From Clytia hemisphaerica (lineage: Eukaryota > Cnidaria > Hydrozoa > Leptothecata > Clytiidae), in the NCBI GenBank assembly GCA_902728285.1, contig CACVBU010001253.1, positions 443,293-507,292 of the forward strand: 64,000 nucleotides of DNA, given 5' to 3'. The notes beneath the pieces were generated by a model. That model was not told where the DNA came from. It searched no databases and saw nothing but the letters and a program-made list of their open reading frames with translations. Every line of letters starts with the position of its first letter. The stretch's first letter is position 1. The position numbers were made by a program, and so were the translations under genes. This document shows, in pieces, positions 24,432 to 36,700 of the stretch.

Positions 24432-25628
24432 GTGTCGCTGCAAGCGATTTAGAGCACATTCAAGATCGGCCAGGATCGGCCAAGTAATTCTACGGCCCAA
24501 ATCGGCCTAGTTCGGCCAGGTCCGGTTCGGATCGGCCAAGTCCGGTTCGGATCGGCCAAGTCCGGTTCGGATCGGCCAAGTCCGGTCTGGATCGGCCAAT
24601 AACGGCCAGGTCCGGTTTTGTTAAGTTACAAACCTGATAAAACAAAAACAGTGATGTTCGGCCAATGTAAGACCGGCCTAGGTCGATTTGGTCCTGTCCA
24701 GGCCGATACGAACCGATCCAGAACGTTTTACGGAAGCCAAAATACTGATTATGAGCAAAATTGTTTTCAAACAGTGTTTTCATCATAAATCACATACTCT
24801 CCTATATTTTATAACCTTGACTAACTCGCTCTTATGAATCCATTTAGAAAAGATTATTAGAAATCCTCCTTAGAATAGAATTGCGCTGTGTCCCTTTGTT
24901 AGTTTATTTAGACATCACTGTTTCATTTACATATATCTCCCCTGTTATAAATTGCATGTCAATATTTTTCTTCGTATTTCATACACAGCTAATAAAGTAA
25001 CACCAAAATTGGTTGTTTCGACCTTTTAACTAACGACAGCTTAATCTCTCAAAAAGAAACTGTTACTCGCCTTTTCCTTTGCTGATATTTCGATAATACA
25101 GTTATTTTGATAATTTATAATCTTAATTTTTAGCTCATGAAAAATTATTCTCGAACGGTTTTCACTCTAGTGAAAATATAAAGCTAACAATACTTCCACC
25201 TTCTTCCTTCTGTTGTGGTACTTTTCCTTTTGCTTTTGTTTTGGTTTTAGAGGCAGAGACTTTTCAAAACATTTGAACGTTCTGTGGAGTTCATTCGAAC
25301 ACTTAACAAAAAGATTCGAAAGTTTTTAGGCACTCGAAATTGTAAACAAAAATTACCGTCATACGAAAAAGATTTGCTTGTTTGTTTTCAGACCGGACTT
25401 GGCCGAATTTGGCCGATTTTGACCGGTCTAGATCGGCTTTTGTTTAGAGAAAAGATTAGGAAACATGGTTCAGCTAAGATCGGCCTAGATTGGCCCAGAT
25501 CGGTCAACATCGGCCAAATTTGGCCAGGAACGGTCCAGACCGGTCCAGACCGGTCCATATCGGCCAAAAGTTCGGCTTTTTAAGGATCAGCCTATTTTCA
25601 ATGTGCTCCAAATCGCATGCAGGGACAC
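24432..25628. mobile_element. 1.2-kb inverted-repeat element with ATCGGCC arrays, AATT target duplication
   Basis: The ends read GTGTCGCTGCAAGCGATTT and, inverted, GTGTCCCTGCATGCGATTT, then AGAGCACATT or GGAGCACATT. AATT lies on both sides (24428-24431 and 25629-25632). Two subterminal arrays of CGGCC-type motifs (24464-24720 and 25390-25575) flank a plain AT-rich middle. Confidence 0.75.
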
Positions 25629-25644
25629 AATTTACCGTCAGCCG

Positions 25645-25960
25645 AATAAGGATTACTTTTTACCTTCGCTGGTGATTTTTCAGTTTGAGTTTATGTCTAA
25701 TGTTATGGATTTTTGAAGTGCTTGTTCTAAGAGATGAGCGAATATAATTATTTTTAGTTTTCAAGAGAAGCAAATTTAATCTTTCTTCTACAACATTACA
25801 CTTTAATATAATGCCAATTATGCATGTAAGTTTTATATTAATACTTTCTTTTTGCATATGTTTTGCATACTTTATAAGGGAATTTCACCACGGCAATTTG
25901 GCCACCATAATTTTTGCATACAATTCAATATGGCTGATGGAAAGGCGAAAAGGTCTATTG
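25645..25960 (+). repeat. Near full-length copy of a ~317-bp dispersed repeat
   Basis: It runs from ATAAGGATTACTTTTTACCT to AGGCGAAAAGGTCTATTG and matches the inverse of 63573-63889 along its whole length with scattered changes. Small ORFs in it are also seen, disrupted, in the other copies, so I treat them as chance. Confidence 0.75.
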
Positions 25961-26099
25961 CGGCTCGTGCCTTTGTGGATTCTAACTTCAGGCTATTTCT
26001 TTACGTTTGTGGTTGGATTCCAGGATTGTGCAATTGCTCAAAGAAAGAACAGAAGATTTCAAAAATGAGGTTTTTGGTGGAAAAATTAAAAAAAGGTTC

Positions 26100-26838
26100 C
26101 AATTTCAGTTACTGACCGACCAACCAACCAAATCACCCACCCACCCATTTTTTAAAGCTTCTAGGACACAAACCAAACAATCAATGGGGCCTGGCAGTTT
26201 AGTCACACAAAGGAAATCAAGCTTTCAAAAAAACAAAAAAACATCAGTCCATTTTTTTACATAACTTGAAAATTCATTTCAAAGAACACCCGAAAATACA
26301 TAAATATATACTGGTGATATTTGATTGAAATTATGTCCATGAGTTTTATTTTGCCCATCCCACCCTAGCACATAATGAGCAGGATTCTAAGGTAAGGTAC
26401 ATGGACCTAAAAGGGTTCATAAAGGATCATGTGTTGATTGCAGTTAACTCTTGATAAAAAAATTTCCATTTATTTTCAAAAAAAGAAGACATTACATTGC
26501 CATCCAGCATTTAGAGTGAAGGCCACAAGAAAAACCTAGACACAAAAAAAGAGAAAAGTATACATTTTCACACCCCCTGGAAATGGAGAAACTAAATATT
26601 AGAAAAAAAGGCTGGGATTTTATGAAAGCCAAAACATTCAATCAACAAATATCAAATTCAGCAGAAAAAATATTTTTTTAGGGACATTCCCACGCGAACA
26701 TAGCCAAAAACTGCAAAAAAGTGTAAGAAAATCTAAAAACTAGAATTAGCGAGTGTGATTTTCAGATTCCTTACCCTTTTTCTGATAAACATACAAATTT
26801 TTAGCCACCAACCATTTGTTCCTCTATTTCCAGAGAGG
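26100..26838. other. Non-genic AT-rich stretch
   Basis: I see no supported gene, inverted-repeat element or tandem array here. The ORFs in the flanking region are short and have no recognisable domain. Confidence 0.4.
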
Positions 26839-26846
26839 TTTGAAGA

Positions 26847-29116
26847 CCGGCAGGTCCAAAATGCATAAAACATAATGCATATTGCATAATGCATAATGCA
26901 TAATATTTGAAAAATGTCAATTTCAGAGGCTATAATAAGGAGAATTTGAAAGATAATATTTTCAACAAAACAAATATACCATTTTCTACCGGAAAATAAA
27001 GGGTAGAAAGCTGTAAATTTGAGTTTTGGATGATGAAGAAAATCCATGATCCATTGAAAATGCTTGTCGCCATTTTGATTTTCATAGTTGTATTTTACAG
27101 AACGTGGTAAAGTGTAGAAAAAACACGAAAATATGTGACTCCCCAAGCGATTTGAAGTACACAAAAGTCCGATCGGCTAAAGCGGGTAAAAGACCGGTCT
27201 CATAGCGGGCGAAGTGAAATTTCAAGCGGCCTAACATTTTAGAAGATCGGCCATGAAGCGGCCAATGGAATTTTTCCAAGAACGGCCTCAAGGCCTCTAT
27301 TAGAGGCTTTTTCTTGATCGAGAGACCGGCCAAGCGGCCAGCGGCCTATTTAGCGGCCAGCGTCCTATTTAGCGGCCAGCGTCCTATTTAGCGGCTTTCT
27401 TTAGGGATCTTCTCAAAGATATAATCGATTTTCGTTTATGAAGTTTGATTAATGACTCGACTATTTATTCTCCTATATTCAATTATTTTTAATCTCCCAT
27501 ATTCGATTATTTAATCCTTGTTGTATTCGATTAATTAATCCTTTTTCGCTTATATCTTAGGGATCTTCTCAAAAATATAACCGAGTTTCTGTAAAATGGT
27601 TTCGGTTAAATTCGGCTGTTTAACCGAATCGCTTCGGTAAAAAGTTTAACTAATTCGGTAAAAGTAATTATTGAATTTGGCTTAAGCTTGTGGAATTCGG
27701 TTAAAGTTTTACCGAATTTCGGCTATAAAGAATTTTACACTGTCTAGAATAATAATAGAGAATTCCACTGACTGAGACGGGGATATTAACAAAAGGATCG
27801 TTCGTGGTGAGACAGGGTTGTCTTGAAAATTGTTCTTTTAACTACTTACATATTCTGAATTTGTTTATCTAGTATTTTTGAATAGTGAAATACTTTGCCC
27901 TCTTACATTTCTTTTCAAATCATAACAACGAACGAAGCAGAGTGCAGACTTTTACTAAATGTTTGTTTACATTGAGCTCCCTCTGCGTGCTCTCCTTCCT
28001 GTTATCACGTGAACTTTTACCAAAAATAGTGATGAAATACACTCCTTCTGAGTGTGTCTCTTTCTTTTCACGTGATTTTCACTTTTTCTCTCTCGCATTC
28101 TAAAAGTTGCATCAAGCATTCGAAACGTCACAGATCAGGAGCTTGTGACAAATCAGGAGCTTATAAGAAAGCAAAGCCTACAAGATGCCCTTTTGGAAGC
28201 TTCCCCCCTTCTCTACTGGGGAAGCAATCATTTCATTTTATTTTACAACATTTGATGGCTTCTTAGGTCCTTCTTTATTTCGAGCGCCCTCCCTTTTATC
28301 TTTTTTTTTGTTTTGCCCTTTTTGATTTCTGAAAAAATCTTTCTTTGTTCCAAATGTACTTGAAAATGTAAGTAAATTAAAAAACAAAGCTAAGGGTCGC
28401 TCATGGCCGCTAATGGCCGCTAATGGCCGCTAAGGGCCGCTAATGGCCGCTAAGGGCCGCTAATGGCCGATAGTGGCCGCTATGTCCGATAAGGGCCGCT
28501 GCACTGTGGCCGCTTTTGATAAGCGGCCTCGCATCGGCCTTCTTCAATATCCAAGCGGCCCAAAAGGTAAAAAGACCGGTCAAGTAGAGGCCAAAGAAGA
28601 TCGGTCTTTTTACCGATCGGACTTTTATGTACTTCAAATCGCTTGGGGAGTCACATATCTCCTCTGCATATTACTTTTCTAACTCGAAAACGTAAATTTT
28701 AAAGCAAGATCTTTCTGGGTTTTCCCATGTGAAGGCTTTTTGTTTAGATAAGCCAATATCCCGCCAATATAAATTAAAGAGCTTCTTGCAAAAGCTAGAT
28801 CAAAGAAAATAGACTTCGAATCTTTTTACATTCGAATGTTTATGTTTTTTTTGAGAAAGAAGAAGGGGGAAACCTTTCTGATCTGTTGCATCCTCTTATT
28901 ATTTATGCTGACGGAAAACCCTTTCTTGTTATGATTCGAATGTTTTCTCTTTCGTTCAAAATTCGAAAAGTAAATATTATGTCTGGGGAAATCCCTCTTC
29001 TAAAGAGGTTTTCGCGGTTTTAGCCTCTACAAAGGAGAGTTTTAGAAAAATAAAATCATTCTGTAAATTACACAATACTATTATGCACTATGTTTTATGC
29101 ATTTTGTACCTGCCGG
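26847..29116. mobile_element. Inverted-repeat element with 8-bp target duplication, hosting a second element
   Basis: The ends are CCGGCAGGTCCAAAATGCAT and its inverse with one visible change. They are flanked by TTTGAAGA on both sides (26839-26846 and 29117-29124), an 8-bp duplication as made by hAT-type transposases. A separate element (27135-28654) is inserted inside. Without it the outer element would be about 750 bp. Confidence 0.75.
27135..28654. mobile_element. 1.52-kb inverted-repeat element with AGCGGCC arrays, ATAT target duplication, nested
   Basis: The ends GTGACTCCCCAAGCGATTTG are mirrored with one change over about 42 bases. ATAT flanks both sides (27131-27134 and 28655-28658). 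GCGGCC motifs are arrayed near both ends (27230-27400 and 28390-28560). A TTCGGTTAAA-type motif cluster lies at 27595-27730. Ends and layout match the 24432-25628 element, so they are one family. Confidence 0.78.
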
Positions 29117-29527
29117 TTTGAAGACTGTCACTTCAAAAATGTTTTTTTCCCACAAACGGCAAAAATAAAAAAGTGCCCCGGGTAGATGAATAATTCGCCG
29201 AATGATCTTCGGGCTGAGTGTACAGTGTTATACACCGCTGGAAAGCAGAGATTTTGGAATAACTAGTGCAAAAAACCGAACGACAATCACGTATACACAA
29301 AAATAGTTATATAACTTTGAATTTTGTTGGAAAATGCAACATTTGGTTCAACAAAAGTTGCGTGACTTCTGGAGTCGCTACCATCGAGTTATCTGAATCA
29401 AGTTCAAGATCCCAAGACAATCAATTAAGACTTGAAATGAAACAAAATGACCGATTGCTAAACGTGCAGTAGTCAATCAACCAACCAAATTTTGTCATTC
29501 AATTCTTGAGACAGCGTTTCAATTTGT

Positions 29528-29747
29528 TGGTGATGGCTTCTTCATAAAAGCGAAAGACACAAATATATTTTTGGATCTGGCATGTGGTAATAGTGTCAGG
29601 ACCTGCAGGCAACCTAGTAGGGTTGGGTATGGGTTTGGTTGTGTATTAGATTGGCTAGGAATCAGGTTATTATCAGTTCGAGTCAATTTGGAGCTTGAAA
29701 CAAGCACTCTTTTGTGACTTTCTCTCAATATAGTCTAGTCTGTAACT
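29528..29747 (-). repeat. Second copy of the dispersed repeat seen at 3436-3680 (inverted)
   Basis: It shares GTGTCAGGACCTGCAGG, GTAGGGTTGGGTATGGG and the CTTCTTCATAAAAGCGAAAGA block with 3436-3680, in opposite orientation. This copy lacks a clear tRNA-like segment. Confidence 0.65.
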
Positions 29748-30578
29748 TGTACAATATTTAAGTAGCCGTCGGAAACACTTTCCTGGGATGAATCTGTGGC
29801 GTTGACAAAAAAATAGACCAGCTAGAAATTTAAAAAGGCATGGAGGGCATTTTTTGCACTATGATTTTGACTTGAAGCATGAACATAAAAACGACTGAGA
29901 CATCCATCTCCTTTGTATTATTGAAGATTGTTTGTTGCTGCCTCGTTAAAATCATAAAATGAAATAATGGATTTTGATGATATACCTCAGGGGAATACTT
30001 TGCTCACGATGACAAAACTTCGACAAAAACCTCAATGGTCCAACTCTTTACAACTCTTTAATTTACATTATGAGGAAGGTAAGAGAGGGAAAATACTCCG
30101 TCAACTTGTTAAAACTCCGGCTAATATTTTGAAATTTCGACTCAAAAGTATGGAATAATTTTAGAAAGTATGGGATTTATATAAGGGTTTTCTTATAACA
30201 CAGGCTTTGAACTTTAACATGCCATTTTTTTAAGCCATAGAAAAATTTATTCCAGCAATATAAGAGATTCACAGGTATTCACAGGATTCACAGGATTTAC
30301 AAAAGTATACACGCAGTTGAAATTCTGCATTTTAGCATTGAAAAATACTTTTAAAATATATTCAGATATATTGCAAATTTATGAAAAAATAGGAGGATAA
30401 TTTTTTTGTAAATTATGAGTAATGTTCAAGCTCTATCAATCCTTTTAGATAAATAATTCAAATAAATAAAATTATGACAGATTTTTTATTCCAAGTTTGA
30501 AATACAGGCAACAACGAAGCTCGCTTCAAAGACACCAAAGAAGATAGACGTCCAGGCGTTTATATGTTCATGCTTGAA

Positions 30579-30986
30579 GCAACCTTCTCTACTAGGTCTG
30601 AAAACATCAATTGTGGACATTGTTGATGTTTTTTATCCACAGTCAATCATTGTTATGGACAGTTTTTTCTTTTTCTTGACTGTTGATGCCTGGAAATAGA
30701 CAGCCAATACTATTAATGAACTGTCGAGATTATGTCTGTCAACATCCTGAGATTGACTGTCGATAACTGATATAAAAAATAGCCATCGACAGTTGAGTTA
30801 AAAGCTATCGACAGTCAATATCAGATATCGACGGTCAATTAAATAATCTTGACAGTTTATGAAAAGTATTGGCTGCTATTTCCAGGCATCGACTGTCAAG
30901 AAAAAGTAAAAATTGTCCATAACAATGATCAACTGTTGATAAAAAACATCAACCGTGTCCACAATTGATGTTTTCCGACCTAGTAG
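30579..30986. mobile_element. ~400-bp inverted-repeat element inserted in a coding-looking exon
   Basis: CTACTAGGTCTGAAAACATC near 30589 is mirrored by the right end ...CCGACCTAGTAG. TGCTTGAA lies at 30571-30578 and 30987-30994, an 8-bp duplication. The left side has about 10 bases outside the mirrored part. The interior carries many TCGACAGTCAAT-type motifs in both orientations. Confidence 0.65.
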
Positions 30987-31128
30987 TGCTTGAAAAAGGA
31001 CGAATTGTTTGCTTTCAAACACAATGAATAGAGGATAATTTCAACTGCAGAGAGTTTCTCTGTGTGAATAAAGATGATTGCTAATTTCAAATTTACTTAA
31101 ATGATCTTTTAATTTGCTGAATTTTTAA

Positions 31129-31240
31129 AGGGACTGAAAATATGGGTCGGACATAATATCAGATCAGAATCTATTTTGGTTGGACATTTCATATTGATTC
31201 GTCGGACAATATCCGATGTCCGACCATTATTTCAGGCCCT
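31129..31240. mobile_element. Very short inverted-repeat element with GTCGGACAT motifs
   Basis: AGGGACTGAAAATATGGGTC on the left is mirrored by GACCATTATTTCAGGCCCT on the right. GTCGGACA-type motifs recur between them. Confidence 0.5.
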
Positions 31241-31247
31241 GTGATTA

Positions 31248-31649
31248 TACCTAATCGGTCAAAACTTAGTCGGCCCTAAGTGACTAAATTTTGGCTTGGT
31301 GACTAAAATTAGGGCCAACTAAATATTTGGGCCAAATTAAAATTGTATAATTAAACTTTCCTCAACCCACTTTTCATACCGTTATTACTTTAACAAAGAA
31401 TTTATTAATATGTAATCATTGAACAGAGCTTATATTTCAGCCAAAAAATGACCTGTTCGTAATATCTTGAAAATAAGAAACTAAAAGAGATATTTTGGGG
31501 CTTTTCCATCTCCTTGTAAATTTAGATATGGCCCAAATCTTTAGTCGGTCTTAATTATTAGTCAGCCCTTAGTGACTAAAATTAGGGCAGACTAATAATT
31601 AAGGCCGACTAAAATTAAGGCCGACTTAGTTTTGGCCAATAATAAGGTA
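31248..31649. mobile_element. 400-bp inverted-repeat element with TTAGTCGGCC motifs
   Basis: The left end (TACCTAATCGGTCAAAACTT) and the inverted right end (TACCTTATTATTGGCCAAAA) match with gaps. AGTCGGCCCTAAGTGACTAA-type motifs are repeated just inside each end, in both orientations. Confidence 0.55.
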
Positions 31650-32823
31650 CGCTAAAGCAAAAATGATTCCGCATGTGTAAATGGGCCATTGTTTGTGGTC
31701 CGACAAAATTTCTTGGAAATAGCCTATCCGGCGGTGTGGGATCTAGGTCTTCTCCCCCGTAGGTCTTTTTCTTGGGAAGTTGTTCTTTAAATTACTTTTC
31801 AAGGTATAGCTCAAAATTTAGGTAATTTCTCAAGGTTTTTGAAAATGTTAATTTCATTGAAAAGTGCCGGTTTATTTTTTCATAATTCTCGTTAGAAGTT
31901 TTGCGGTACATTCTTTTCCTTGTGAGTGAAGTAAACCATGAAGCGGTTCTGCTGCATTAATCTTTGATACAAATTTTGACGCTAGTGTGACTAACTGTAT
32001 GGCCCTTTGAAGAAAGGTTTTTTAGGTAAAGATCTTCATAAAAATTTGCATTATCAATAGGATACTTTCACAAAATCAAGAATCAAGTGTCTTCTGTGTA
32101 AAAAAATCTGCCAAAACTTTGTTTTGAAGTCCTTTTTACAAGATAAAGGGGGTCACCGGAGTTAGGAGTGGTCTTTGAGTGAATTTTCAGCCTCTATATA
32201 TAAGTTATCAAAGTGTATCACATTTGGTTTCCCTGGAAAACTTTCTAGATTTGGATATAATATAAACTGAGCACTCCCATATTTTGGTGAGGTGAAATTG
32301 ACTGCTAGGTCATTCTTTTTTTATTACCGACTTAAGTGGTGGGTTTCCCTTTTTTCTCAAAAGAAGAAAGTACCAGGCCATTTTTCATGCCAATCGAACG
32401 CTGCCCCTCTTGAAATTACTAAAATATTGGTAAAAACAGCCTTTTTAAGTGGAAAAACACTGGAAAAAGTGCCCTATTTTGCCACCAACGGACGCTGCCT
32501 TGCCTTTCTAAAATATGACCTGAGTACCTGGCATGAAAGAAGGGTTGGGGTTGGTTGATTTCTGTATTTGACTAAGATACAACAAAAACCCTTCAGTCGC
32601 AATTGGGGCTACTTTCATAAGTGTGGAGTGACTTTTAGAAAAACTTTGGACAACTCTAATGCTCAATTCTTTCCTAAATCTGTAGTTCACTGACACATAT
32701 TTATCACTTTTTTTCAGGTTCTCTCTGCCAAGCTGATGATGACTTTGGATGACTTACATATTTTATTAATTACTTTGTCAAAGAAAATTCCTAACTCTTT
32801 CAATTTAAAATCTGATGGCTAAA

Positions 32824-33733
32824 AGATAGAATATACCTGAATATACTACAATTCGATACTCAGATTCAAATTGAATTGAAAGTGGAATTCTGCTTGGCAA
32901 AGTTTATTAAAGTTGAAGTATATACATCCGATGATCTTGAAATAAATAATTTATTAGTATGTTTTTAGGCTTCACTCAAACCCTGTTTCAAGAGGTTTAT
33001 TTCGAAAAAAAAACTCAAACTCAAATAATCAAAAGTAAAATATCACTGTCCAACTACTACAAAGAGAATTTGAGTATTGTAACCACTTGAAAATAGAATT
33101 GGGTAAAGCCTGGAAGCTAAGATTTAATTTTAATAAGGAATACACAAGCGTGACGAAGAAGCAAAGGTGTTTAAAAATTCAGTTAAAATATTAATGGCCT
33201 AGATTATTAGTTTGTGTTTATGAGAAAAGTTCATAACAAATGACAGCATCAAATCAACAAGAACTTGATAATTGTGCTCCATTATAATGTAAACCTTGAG
33301 AAAGAGCTTGCTTTGTTGATTTTTCTAATTTTGAATGGTTTTTCTCATAAACGCTTTAAGTCAAAACAAAAGTACTTTTAAGAAGAAGAAGAAAAATGGA
33401 AAGTTTTAAACTTTCCCAAGTTATCTTTGTATTGGATGGTAAGTCTGAAAGACCTGTTGCCTCTTCTTATTTTTTTATTTGTTTCATTTTAATTTCAACT
33501 CTAGTTGCTATAAATTGCCAGGGACTAAACATTGGTCTTTATTTTTTGTAAAGTGCAAGGTTTTAATTTTACAGTTAATTTTAATAATTTTCATGTCTTG
33601 TGTAGTATTTATCCCACCAAATTACTCGACACTATTACAATACTAGTTCTTTTCTGGGTTTTGTGTTTCAAAAAAAAAAAAATTAGTTATTTCAATTTAT
33701 TCTATATTTCAGAAATCAATATATTTTGTGACA
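32824..33733. other. Region upstream of ZC3H18, no gene seen
   Basis: This is AT-rich DNA with no ORF of note. It should hold the ZC3H18 promoter and any 5' untranslated exon. A T-rich tract ending in TTTCAG at 33707-33712 could be a splice acceptor in the 5' leader, about 20 bases before the start codon. Confidence 0.4.
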
Positions 33734-36700
33734 ATGGATAGTGGGGAGACTGTGGCAAATGATGAAGCAAATACTGGAGATACTTTTACTGAAGGACCTT
33801 GTCATGAGGAAGCAAGTCCTGAATTTATAAGTGACAAAACTTTTGTTTTGAAAAATAATGTGAATAATGGAGACACGGTGAATGGAGAAAGTGAGCAAAA
33901 AATTGAAAATGATTTGGTAAGTAATGAAAAAAACGAAAACGAGGAATCAGAAAATACAGAATCTAAAACTGATGTTGAAACTTGTGATGAAAAACAAGAG
34001 GGCGAAAACAAAACATTAAGCGAGGAGGCTGAAAACAAAACAGTTGAGGAAACTGAAAAAAGTGATTCATCTGAAAATGATAAAGTGGAGAATAAAGAGC
34101 CCCACATAGATAACATTGAAAAAGTAGAAAGTGTTGAACAAAATAACTCTCAAAATTCAGAAGATGATAAATCATCAGACACAGATGAAAATACTGCTGA
34201 GAATACAAAACCTGAGCCTGCAGACAACAAACCAAAGGACTCTAAAGATGGCGAAAATCAAGAATTGATTTCAACTGACTTGCAAAAGGAAGAAAATAGT
34301 ATCGAAAACAAAGATGATAATGACGCTGATAAAAATTTTGATAAAAAAGCAGATAGTACTTCACCAAAGGACAATAATCCTCCTCCCTCCTCCATGGGGA
34401 ATCTTGTAGAGCCTGTTTCACCAGATGATGGAGAACTTTCATCTGAAAATGAAGAAGATTATGAAGAAGATACTAAAGAAGTACCTGGCGCAAGATATTC
34501 GCCACCTGCTCCCGTCATTACTATTCAACCAGTAACATCAATTTTTATTTTTATTTTTTTCTGGGCTTCAATTGTCCTTCCTCAAATTAATAAGGGTTTT
34601 CAACTTAGCTTCTCTTCCGTGCTATTTTGCTAGAAGCCCAGCCAATTTTCAATAATAATACAACACATTAGTTTAAATAAATTAGGTAATCTAATGTATG
34701 AGCTTTATCTTTGTGCTCAAAGCAGTGCTCAAAGCTCTTTTGTCTCAGATGAATCTCCATCTTAAGAAAAGTCTTAAAAAAGACTGCCTTTCCAACAATA
34801 TCCAGTAAGGTTTATAGAATCTTGACTCATTAGTTATTGTTAGTTTAAAGACCATTTTCTGCCGAAAGTCCTTTATACATCCAAAATAATTGTCGTTTCA
34901 GCTGAAAAGCATGTTAGAGGACATCGAAGATGGTGAATTGGATTACGAAGAAGATGGCCAAGCTGAAGAAATTGAGGACCTCCCCGATCTACCAGAGTTT
35001 GAGCTGGGTACGAAAAAACCAACATCAGAAGATGGTGAAATTGTTTCTGATGGGGATGATGGAGAACGCGAAGAAGGAGAAATACGAGATGAAGATGAGG
35101 TTCTTTTTGAAATGTTCCTTATTTTGTAGTTTTTATTTTTTTAATGGGTGAAAACGGAGTACTATGGTTTATTAACTAACTCAAAGATTTTTGTATGTGC
35201 TCAGTATTTTTGTAATTTTTGAAGGAAGGCAGTATTTTTACAGTGTTTTTTCCCTTCATAATCTTTGTCACAATGATTTCATTTTTAGACTGGGCAAGTT
35301 TATATTTGTGTTGATTCTAAATCAGACCGATGGAAGAAAGCTTCCAAAGCTGAACAGGTATAAATCGAAAGAGAAATATATTTTGATTTATTTATTATCT
35401 CTCTTCTACTTTGTACAGATTGTTTGGGCCTTAATTGATTCAAATATTTTTACAAGAAACCCCAAACTTGAAAGTATATACTTAAAATACCATAAAAAAC
35501 AATTGTGGGGATTGTACCCCGGAATATCCAAATTCCGAAAAGAATGAAAAGACTAAAAATAGTGTGCTTCTGTCTTCATCAACATACACAATTTCTTTTG
35601 ACTGCCAAAATTTGGCTTTGGATAATGTCTTGCAAGATTGTGGCTTTTTTTTAATGATTGCTTCATTTTCAGAAACGACTAGCGGAGCTTGAGGATGGAC
35701 AGATATCTGATGATGAAGAAATACCACCAGAACCTGTCAACAAAGACACCTCTAACCAAAGTCTGTTTTCAATTGTATATATTTAAATCTTTCTTCTTTT
35801 TTTTTGTCCGATGATGGATTCTGTACAATGGTTTGAAGAGGAAAATATTTATTTATGTGTTTAGTTTAAAGTTTGATATCAGGTTCTCTTTGCTTAAGAA
35901 TAGGAATAATGAAATATTCTAGATACTTCTTTACGACTGAATGATATGTATTTTACTAAATCTGTGCTGCTATTACTATCTGATTATTGAGACTGATTCA
36001 TTCAATCATTTAATTGCAATTTTGATTCATAAAACCACTGTTTTCAATTTCAGCTCGTTTCATCCCAAGAACGTTATGTAAATACTTCAATAATGGTAAG
36101 AATGGCTTTGATTATTATTATTTGCTGATAGTGAAATAAATAGAATCACAAAGTACTCAAGAAAATTTGAAAACTTTTTATTCTTTATTTCTCAAATATG
36201 ATTCACTGATAATACTGGTTCTGGTCAACTGGTCAAATGTTGGTTATTTCTCACAACAGTTTCACTTCATATAAATTAGTAAAAACTTTAGCTCAACAGT
36301 AAAAGTTGTTGACTTAACACCTACCTTTTAAAATTTCTACTGTTCATGTTGCTAATTTATCCCTCTCCATTTCTAGGAATGTGCAGATGGGGTGCCACAT
36401 GTCGATTTCTGCACCCTGGGATCAATGATAAAGGTAAACATGTTAAAGTTTTTGTTGTTGTAATGTTTTGAGGTGCTCTTCTGTTAAAGATGCTTTTTAA
36501 AGATAATTCTGATTAAAAAACGAATGATACACATTTTTATAAGCATAACGCTTATAAGCATACCCAGGTTCAAATATTGGAAAAACTTCAACATTGCCTA
36601 AGCATTTGGTAAGCCTCAGTTTACAGAATTTCACCATTACATTACATCCCATATTCGAAGCTTACAAAAATTTACCTTATGCCTATAAAAAATGTGTAAA

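Larger units (their letters stand above)
29967..32822 (+). pseudogene. Unrecognised small gene (about 99 residues), coding exon interrupted by an insertion
   Basis: Three exon-like pieces join in frame. They are 29967-30078 (ATG to HYEE, donor AAG/GTAAGA), 30508-30578 plus 30995-31006 (NNEARFKDTKEDRRPGVYMF, then MLEKGRI), and 32718-32822 (acceptor TTTTTTTCAG, VLSAKLMMTLDDLHILL, stop). The middle exon is split by an inverted-repeat element flanked by TGCTTGAA duplications. Without it, the frame would run 99 codons. The donor after MLEKGRI (ATT/GTTTGC) is weak and is the least certain join. I do not recognise the protein. It could be a dead gene, an insertion allele of a live one, or a chance assembly of ORFs. 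Confidence 0.4.

Noticed and set aside
33802-34442. Minus-strand ORFs of 66-104 codons over the first ZC3H18 exon
   Set aside because: They are antisense shadows of the acidic Glu/Asp/Ser-rich coding sequence.
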